A stretch of 64,000 bases of DNA from Cladophialophora immunda (taxonomy: Eukaryota; Ascomycota; Eurotiomycetes; Chaetothyriales; Herpotrichiellaceae): contig NW_015622541.1 in NCBI RefSeq assembly GCF_000835495.1, positions 2,852,001 to 2,916,000 on the forward strand, in the 5' to 3' direction. The notes under the pieces were generated by a model, which was not told where the DNA came from, did not search any database, and was given only the letters and a program-made list of their open reading frames with translations. This document shows, one piece after another, positions 57,085 to 64,000 of this stretch. Each line of letters begins with the position of its first letter. Within the stretch, counting starts at the first letter, position 1. Made by a program: the position numbers and the translations under genes.

Positions 57085-57634
57085 CTTTGTGGTGAAATGA
57101 CCTGGGCCAGGCCTTCGACGGTCACAAAGTCAGTAAAGTGCAAGGAATCCTTCAAGATAAATGCTTCCTCTACCTAACGCAATGGGATTGGAAGCAATTC
57201 TTCATATAAGTACAAGCCTTGCCCAAAGGCTGTGTGCATTCCAAAGCCCTCATGTTCGCATTCACCCACCACCAGGTTATCGCGAGCGGTTGAATTCAGC
57301 GGTACGTTATCGGGTCGCCCTGACGTGCAGTGCCATATCGCCCTTGCGGAAGTGCATGGCCGCGGGGGGTTTACATCTCGAATGTGGAGAGCAATTCGGG
57401 CGGTCGGACCTCACGGACAGCAAACGGGGAGTATCATCTACACTTCACATATACAATGGCCCGTCAGAGTTGTTATGCAAGAAGCATATAATGATGACTT
57501 GATTTCACAGTAGTAGAATATCCGCCAACTTCCTTTTTTTTCACGTAAACACACAAGGGCAATAGGCAAGACATTTACTCGATATATCCATATTCTGCGT
57601 TGAGAGCTATCCGCAAGTGTCTTTGTTGATCACC
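57085..57634. promoter_or_regulatory. Divergent promoter P450-1 / SnoaL-like gene
   Basis: 550 bp shared between two divergent cluster genes, suggesting co-expression. No operator could be assigned with confidence. Confidence 0.45.
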
Positions 57635-58318
57635 ATGGCTATCAACAAACCTAATGAAGGATGGTATGACGAGGTAACGGCTTCTTCCCCAGAATGACTG
57701 TACAGCTTTGACAAAGAGACAGACGGCGTACTCGACGCCAGAGGATACCTTGAAGAAGATGACCTTTCCTCCCAGCAGAGTACTCATGCCTTCTCGCAAG
57801 ATGGGTTCTTCTTTATTCTGACTGCTCCCTTTCAGCTTCACAAACCCGAGCTGTATCAAGAAGAGCAAGAGATCTTGAACCACATATGCGGTTGGTCCCA
57901 CGTAATGAACAAGCTCTTCCATCAGTCCATCGAGCCCGGGCGGCGTTTCTACGACTTTGACGATGCCATGACATACGATATCTACGGCTTCACCCCTCGC
58001 GGCGGAATGCTGGAACATTACAACCAGACTTTTCACTATTTTTCCAACTCGAGATTCGAAATGAAGGACCTTGAGCCCGTGGCGACCTCCAAGGCCTCGG
58101 GATACATCACCATGATGCAGCGCCTGGTGGGAGGCACATCCGATGATGGCAACAAGTTCGAGATGACATATCGCATCACGTACATTCTTGCAAAGATTAA
58201 TGGAGCTTGGAAGTTCATTCATGAACATGTGTCTTTCCCGACTGATATGTCAACCATGAAGGCTGATCCCACTTGCACCATCGATCCCCTCAAGGCTTTC
58301 AGAGGGATCGCAACCTAG
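57635..58318 (+). CDS. SnoaL-like (NTF2-fold) protein
   Basis: Exons 57635-57673 (13 codons, MAINKPNEGWYDE) and 57836-58318 give 173 residues. The intron of 162 nt ends in a strong pyrimidine tract (CTGACTGCTCCCTTTCAG). The product starts helix-rich (HKPELYQEEQEILNHICGWSHVMNKLFHQ), then shows the cone-shaped NTF2-like order: YDFDDAMTYDIYGFTPRG, HYFSNSRFEMKDLEP, ASGYITMMQRLVGG, FEMTYRITYILAKINGAWKFIHEHVSFP. That last segment is typical of the SnoaL/DUF4440 group. Members act as cyclases, dehydratases or isomerases, or bind small aromatic ligands. Its divergent promoter with P450-1 suggests a tailoring step on the same compound. Catalytic residues cannot be assigned safely. Confidence 0.82.
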
Positions 58319-58426
58319 TAGCGACGAGTGCGGCTGGAGGGCACTGAGATAACTCTGGATGGCTGATCTAAGTCACTTAATACTATACAAGGCCATAATC
58401 ATATATTCAGCTCCGGTGGAATCTGT

Positions 58427-59130
58427 TCACTGTTGCTGAAGTGCCGCCTCCAAGTCCTTGGGCAGGATGCCGTCCGTTGCCTTTGGCATTGGCATACCTT
58501 GACCGAAGATCAAGTTGTCATATCCGATCATGAAGCGGACTGGCCTAGCAAGCCAGTTGCCCTCGTCACCTGTAAGCGACAGTTAGTATTTGAGGTCCAT
58601 GGCCCATTTGGGCGAAGCAAGAGCCCGGCCGCTGACTTACTGTTCATCTTTTCGACGTATTCTGAGCTCGAAAAGAACGCAGCAGCATCCCCGATGGATG
58701 AGACCAGAATTTCACTACATCCGTCGTAATCCAACAGCTCCATTCCCTCAACCAGAGCCTTGCCCGCCTCCTTGCACTCAGGAAGTGCATGGAACTGAAC
58801 ATCAACTCAATCGCAAGCTTCGGCTTTGGGGAGGTCATCATCAACTCACTTGAGTATATCGCTTGATGTTGAGCGCAAATGCCTTTGAAGCCACAGCTAG
58901 ATCCGCGTGCACCTTGAATCAAACAGCAATGAGCATGGAATTAATCCATCAGATAGCAGACCGAGTAAGCTCACCGTTTCCCAATGCCTGTGGAAATCTT
59001 CATAGCTAATGTCCGGTCTTTTCTGGAAGAAGAAACTCAGCTTGACGTACGGTTGATAGTTGGGCTTGGAGTTTGGGGACAGCTGTTTCAAGGCAAAGTC
59101 ATGCTGGATAGGAAAAGAGGGCGGTGACAT
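58427..59130 (-). CDS. EthD-domain protein (dimeric alpha/beta barrel)
   Basis: Four exons from ATG 59130 (MSPPSFPIQHDF) to the stop at 58427-58429, about 170 residues. The join points are HWET|VHAD, RYTQ|FHALP and KMN|SDEGN, each at GT-AG ends. YVKLSFFFQKRPDISYEDFHRHWETVH is the classical EthD opening (a beta strand, then FHxHW). A central helix region (HALPECKEAGKALVEGMELLDYDG) leads into FFSSSEYVEKM and a C-terminal FMIGYDNLIFG. EthD-like proteins form ferredoxin-fold dimers and act as oxygenases, decarboxylases or dehydratases on quinones, anthrones and related compounds. It is divergent from the aldo-keto reductase gene. Confidence 0.85.
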
Positions 59131-59750
59131 CGTTGACAAGCTTCAAGTGCTGGGTTTCAAAAAGTTGGATTGGTTGTTGTTCCAACGAGAATAACTTGAG
59201 GAGGAGGACACCATCCGCTGATTTCATTCAAGATATCTATACAGAGCCTTTAACGGTCTGTTTTCGGACATGTCAACATATCAAAAGTGCCAGTCACTGA
59301 AGCTTTCTCGGGATATATTGACTGCGTAGCACTTCAAGGTAGAGGAGCAGGAAACCAGACGCCTAGTGGGGAGGTAAAATGCGGGTTTCCGGAAAGGTTC
59401 ACCAAGAACTCTACGCGACTGCATTTAGATCTGGGGAGGGGGGAATCTTCGAACAGCACTAATTCTTTGGGTACCTACCGCCGTTGATTTCGAAGTGTTA
59501 TTCGGTGTGAAAAGCCTGAGCCTCCAAGTGTTGGCGGACGGTTCTCGGATCATTGAGACTAAGTGCAATTGGGCCGAAACGGGTCGGTCTGGTCCAGGTC
59601 TAACGCGGAGTCGAATACAGCGTGGACCATGTCTATGCTTTCTGTAGGAGATGATCGCAGAAGACCTGTCACTAGAGATATATCTAGGAAATTTATTGAC
59701 AGGCTGGCGCAAACATAGATTGACCCCAAATCATCCGCAGGCTACGAACA
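59131..59750. promoter_or_regulatory. Divergent promoter EthD / aldo-keto reductase
   Basis: 620 bp shared by two divergent cluster genes. No operator assigned. Confidence 0.4.
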
Positions 59751-60953
59751 ATGACGAACCAGATGGAATATACCAGGTTTGCAGCAGATCCCACGGTACT
59801 GAACTCCAATGACTGACCCAACAACAATTCAGACTTGGGACCTCAGGTCTAAAAATCTCAAAAATCATTCTCGGAGCGATGTCGTTTGGTAGTTCCAAGT
59901 GGGAAAAGTGGGTGCTGGATGAAGACTCATCTCTCCCCATCCTAGAACACGCATATAAATGTGGAATCAATACATGGGATACAGTAAGCTCTCTAGCTGA
60001 CGAGGGTGGCAACAGCAGCGAACAGACTCACTCACATTGCGACGCAGGCCGACTTCTACTCTCATGGAGAGAGCGAAAGAATCATCGGCAAAGCGCTTCG
60101 GACGTTCAACATCCCGCGGCAGAATGTTACCATCCTGACAAAGTGTTATTTCGGCGTGAGCTATGACGGCAGGCAGTTACCTTTGACAGAATGTACTGTC
60201 AATGACGGCGCCATGGTGAACCGCGTTGGGCTCAGCCGCAAGCACATTCTCGATGCGGTTGATGCAAGTGTCGAACGCTTGGGCACGTACATCGATGTCC
60301 TTCAGATCCACAGATTGGACCGGGACACAGAAATGGAAGAGATCATGTGCGCGCTGAATGATGTGGTTCAGTCAGGAAAAGTGAGATATATCGGTGCAAG
60401 CAGTGTTCGTCTTCTTCCGGTCTATGGTGCATGGGTAACTCTCTAACCTCCGAGCTAGATGGCGGCGTGGGAATTCCAGCAAATGCAGAATATCGCTCAG
60501 ACACGCGGCTGGCATCGCTTCATTAGCATGCAGAACTACCTCAACCTGCTTTACCGAGAGGAAGAGCGCGAGATGCTACCATACTGCAAAGCCACTGGCG
60601 TGGGCGTCATTCCCTGGTCTCCAGTGGCTCGGGGCGTTCTCGCACGACCTTGGAAATCTGCAAGAACCCTGCGGGAAGAGACAGATGCATACCTCTCGGC
60701 GCTGATCAGTCGAGAGAACGAAGCGGATAAGGCTGTTGTCGATCGTGTTGAAGAAGTGGCAAAGAAAAGGGGAGTGCCAATGGCGTCGGTCGCAACGGCT
60801 TGGATACTGAGTAAAGATGCAAACCCTATACTGGGGCTTTCTTCCAAGGAAAGAATCGACCAAGCCATCACAGCGATGAGTTTGAAGCTCTCTGACGAGG
60901 AGATCAGCTATCTAGAAGCGCCGTATCAGCCTAAACACGTCTCTGGGTATTGA
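59751..60953 (+). CDS. Aldo-keto reductase
   Basis: Exons 59751-59776, 59833-59983, 60048-60404 and 60459-60953 give 342 residues. The fold starts RLGTSGLKISKIILGAMSFG. The catalytic tetrad is visible: Asp in WDTADFYSHGESE, Tyr in the same segment, Lys in ILTKCYFG and His in LQIHRLD. The pattern YIGASSMAAWEF and the late cofactor segment NPILGLSSKERIDQAI match fungal AKRs related to norsolorinic-acid reductase-type and yeast AAD proteins. The third intron donor is GTTCGT, weaker than usual, but the phase is right. It uses NADPH to reduce a carbonyl, or the reverse. It sits between EthD and SDR-3. Confidence 0.9.
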
Positions 60954-61350
60954 TTGATAGTAGGAGATGCGGTTTTGTGCGATTAGCGGTCGAGTAAGGG
61001 GCTTAAGATCTCCCATGGTCAGGTGTAAAGAAGAGCACATATCAGCTGGAGCGTCTATTGTGAGGCATAACACGAATGGACTTGTCCATATTAGACAATG
61101 TAAGTCAAAAGCCATGTTCATGTAAGGGGGGGCTGGTTTAGAGAATACTGCCGAATGATCAGACCCCCGCGGAATCACACCGTTCCATCTTCATCTCTCG
61201 GATGATCTTGCCTCAGTCCGACCGTGCTTCGGCATCCCACCAAAGGTCCAAAGCTGGCTGTTGTGGGCTGTCAGCCACAGCTGGTCCACGGGCTTTTAAA
61301 TATGGAGGGACCTCCAGGAGACTCCAACTCAACGCTACCACCGTGTCGAA
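60954..61350. promoter_or_regulatory. AKR 3' region and SDR-3 promoter
   Basis: About 400 bp. CCGACCGTGCTTCGG at about 61218-61232 contains inverted CCG/CGG triplets and could bind a Zn2Cys6 factor; support is weak. Confidence 0.35.
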
Positions 61351-62173
61351 ATGACATCGTTTACTGGAACAGTCGTGGCTGTGACTGGCGCTGCGTCAGG
61401 CATGGGCCTCGCAACTGCTAAGCTTCTGTACTCCAGAGGGGCTCTGTTGTCGCTCGCAGACATTCGAAAAGATCACTTGGACGAGGCCTTATCAGAGATT
61501 ACAGGACCGAACCAACCTCCCGAAAATACCGAAGTCTTGACCTTCGCCGTCGACATTAGAAAGAGCGAGGAGGTAGACAGCTGGATCGACGCAACGGTGA
61601 AGCACTTTGGGAGACTGGACGGCGGTGCCAACATTGCTGGGGTGTTGGGAAAGTCGTTTGGGACAGGTAACTTGGCGGAGATCGACGACCAGGAGTTCGA
61701 CTTCATCACCGGTGTCAACTTCAAGGGCCTATTCAATTGCCTACGGGCTGAATTGAGAGTCATGACGAAGGGGGGGAGTATCGTTAATGCATCAAGCTCT
61801 ACTGGCTTGGAAGGCCACCCCAAGAACTCTGTCTACTCGGCAACAAAACATGCTGTGATCGGCTTGACCAAGAGTGCTGCAGGAGAGTTTGGCGGACAAG
61901 GTATACGAGTGAATTGCGTTGCTCCGTAAGTTCGATTTCACCCTCTGCCAAACAGCAATGGCTGAATGCAGCAGTGGCACAATAAAGACACCCATGGTGA
62001 CGGCGATTGGTGGCTTGGACAAGGACAATATGTCTTCAGTTTTCGCCCGAGTGCCACTGAATCGCATGGGTGAAGCAGACGAGGCCGCAAAGGCGTTTGC
62101 TTTCTTACTGAGCGATGAGTCCAGCTACATGACCGGATCGACGGTCGTAGTGGACGGAGGGCTGTTATGCTAG
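61351..62173 (+). CDS. Short-chain dehydrogenase/reductase SDR-3
   Basis: Exons 61351-61925 and 61972-62173 give 258 residues; the 46-nt intron splits the Pro codon of VNCVAP. Motifs: TGAASGMGLATA (about residues 12-23), LADIRK after beta-2 with Asp, DGGANIAG (the usual NNAG is altered to NIAG), IVNASSSTG with Ser, YSATKHAV with Tyr and Lys, and a C-terminal YMTGSTVVVDGG. The Asn-to-Ile change in the NNAG motif is seen in some functional fungal SDRs. Probably NAD-dependent. It lies between the AKR gene and P450-2. Confidence 0.92.
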
Positions 62174-62912
62174 CTAGCCAGTTGTGCATAGAGAAGAATG
62201 AATGCACACCCAATCATAGAGATCTATCGCAGCGTCAGAGTCACATTGGGGTCTGAGAAGCATCTGCCTAGCATGTCCTAAAGCTCTTCGACTGTTGAGC
62301 TGAGCCATTACACCTGGGAAGCCGGAATTTACCGTCGACCCTCTGCCGCCCCTCTTGTCGTCCGTCTTTTCACAACGCCTGGGCTTATGAATACTAGAGC
62401 TCGGGGCCAAGATCGCATCCTTTCCCCCAGCCAACGTATCTGGATGGCTTACCAACCGTTCTGGAGGCAAGGTTACCTGATGGATGCAGCATTTATTCAG
62501 CATTTGATCGGCAAGACACAATCATCCTCCCCCGCTATGCTCTTTCCCCGCCGAATTTCAACGGGTGGAGACGATTGTGGCACTATGAGTTCGGCTACAA
62601 CGTCCAAGGGTAGAGCAAACCAATAGAAATTACCCCGATTACTTGGCTGGGTTAACTTAGATGAAATGTCCCAATTCGCCCGAGAATGAACCTCATTCCT
62701 TTCAGGCTGGGTCTCTATGGCAAAGCAGGGAGCGCCTCGGAGTAGCCCCCTCGGAGTCTCCAGGTAGTAGTAATGGTGCCGGTGATGGACATGTTTGAAA
62801 GGTTTAGTGTTACTGCCAATCAAATGGTTTGACATTGGCTTGAATCTCTTTTAACGCAGCGAACACTTCCCTTACAAGGTATCACTGTAGTCTGAAGCTC
62901 CCCAAGATCACA
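62174..62912. promoter_or_regulatory. SDR-3 3' region and P450-2 promoter
   Basis: 0.74 kb. Two direct copies of CCTCGGAGT (about 62735-62743 and 62749-62757) lie about 160 bp upstream of the P450-2 ATG. No gene recognised. Confidence 0.4.
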
Positions 62913-64000
62913 ATGGCAGACTCACCAATCTGGTCGAAGCCTTACCTTTTGGCGGCAGTCGCCTTTGTCGTACTCGCCATCTATCGTCTGTTGCAGGTCG
63001 GCAAACGGGACCCTCGAATGCCCCCAGGGCCGCCCACTGTGCCAATTCTAGGAAACGCACATCAAATTCCTCGCACCGGCCTTTACAAACAGTACGTGTT
63101 TTCCAACCAAACGAAGTGTCAGTGCTCATCATACTCAACCATCCAGATTCCGCGAATGGGCCAAGGAATATGGACCAATCTTCAGTCTCAAACTTGGTCC
63201 TTCGAATGTCGTTGTTCTGTGCGATCGAAAGGCCATCCACAAGCTTCTGGTCGAGAAAGGCGCAATATACTCGGATCGCCCAGAGACCTACGTTGGCGAG
63301 CTACTGACTAAAGGCGATCACCTGGCCGTATCCCAGATGGATGCTCTCTGGAGAGAAAAGAGAAAGGTCATCGCGCACAACTTCTCCCCAAAGCCATTGG
63401 ACGAGAAGCACTTCCGAGTTCAGGAGGCAGAGTAATCAGATTCTCCCTTCCGAGAAGTTGGCTCAAAGACTAAAGCGTCGGTGCAGAGCCACAATCCTCA
63501 TGAACAACCTCCTGGCAACCCCGGAAGATTTCTATAGGCAGATCCGGAGGTATACAGCGTCGGTAGTGAGCTCAATCACGTATGGATATCGTGGCGACAC
63601 CCCAGACTCATTCTGGGCTAGAGTAGGTGATATCTTCTACTCCTCGAGTACGTCTGCTAACGGGTACTTGACAGGGCGTCTATGACGTGATGGACAAGGT
63701 AAAGTAACAATCGTGGCATCATTCTTGGACTCACCTCTAACCTTTTATTCAGTGGACGGCTGCCATGGAACCTGGGGCCAATCCTCCGGTGGATGAATTC
63801 AAATTTCTCCGGTATATACCTATGTCGATGGCATTCTGGAAACGTCGGGCTGTCGAGGCTGGTGCCGTGATGGACAGTGTCTGGGGAGAGGCACGCCGCC
63901 GGATCGACGAGAGACGTGCCAAGGGCGAGCGACGAAATTGCATCATAGACACTCTCCTGGATGAGTACGAAAAGAAAGGAATACCATTCTCCAAGCATGG
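62913..64000 (+). CDS. Cytochrome P450-2 (CYP-2), 3' end outside window
   Basis: ATG at 62913; the gene runs off the right edge before the I-helix, so the haem-binding half is not visible. After a membrane anchor (LLAAVAFVVLAIYRLL) comes RDPRMPPGPPTVPILGN. Intron 1 (GTACGT...ATCCAG) joins GLYK-QFREWAKEYGPIFSLKLG. A second intron after FRVQEAE removes an in-frame stop and continues ATILMNNLLATPEDFY. Then follow IRRYTASVVSSITYGYRG, EPGANPPVDEFKFLRYIP and FWKRRAVEAG. The order and wording match P450-1 closely, including intron 1 at the same place, so the two are paralogues from duplication. It is oriented rightwards, away from the rest of the cluster. Confidence 0.88.

Noticed and set aside
57575..58228. 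217-codon reverse frame
   Set aside because: Antisense to the SnoaL-like gene, whose spliced forward frame has the expected NTF2-like pattern.
1..64000. CRISPR arrays, operons, ribosome-binding sites, rRNA, tRNA
   Set aside because: The window is eukaryotic; no repeat-spacer array or rRNA is seen, and I recognised no tRNA with paired A and B boxes and cloverleaf by eye.

Overview
The window is a stretch of filamentous ascomycete (Pezizomycotina) chromosome. This rests on short GT-AG introns of about 45-200 nt with CTAAC/CTGAC-type branch sites, CT-rich leaders, two Zn2Cys6 regulators, and fungal-type proteins (Lyc1, Hrq1, Ypc1-like ceramidase, fungal collagen-like and P450 families). The gene content would suit a black-yeast relative (Chaetothyriales), but that placement is inference.

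Layout. 1-3.2 kb: a reverse-strand gene running off the left edge that joins a stonustoxin-like N-terminus to a P-loop GTPase and cysteine-rich segments. 4.2-6.5 kb: a Baeyer-Villiger-type flavin monooxygenase. 8.1-14.1 kb: LYC1-like acetyltransferase and an RBR ubiquitin ligase, divergent. 15.5-22.1 kb: a compact alkyl-sulfate/sulfur unit: a Dal5/Soa1-type transporter and a SdsA/Bds1-type sulfatase, divergent around a tandemly duplicated promoter carrying two CCG-N8-CGG palindromes, followed by a Zn2Cys6 factor. 22.8-39.5 kb: mostly housekeeping genes (HRQ1 helicase, a GC-rich membrane protein, a SERF protein hidden in three small exons, a membrane protein, an RS-rich protein, prefoldin 1, alkaline ceramidase), with an unexplained 3.3-kb convergent gap at 30.9-34.2 kb. 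40.4-42.8 kb: a secreted collagen-like protein whose Gly-X-Y repeat is split by introns into exon blocks of 36, 45 and 45 nt (one block further split 10+35). 43.3-44.6 kb: a probable decayed mobile element.

44.7-64.0 kb is the most striking region: Zn2Cys6 factor, cytochrome b5, two SDRs, NADPH-cytochrome P450 reductase, P450-1, SnoaL-like protein, EthD-like protein, aldo-keto reductase, a third SDR and P450-2 (cut by the right edge). It contains a P450 pair with both possible electron donors (CPR and b5), several nicotinamide oxidoreductases and two small alpha/beta or NTF2-fold proteins that often act on polyketide or quinone-like substrates. No PKS, NRPS or terpene synthase is visible, so it is either a catabolic cluster or one arm of a biosynthetic cluster continuing to the right.

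Splice models were built by eye. Where exon coordinates are given, the joined length was checked to be divisible by three.
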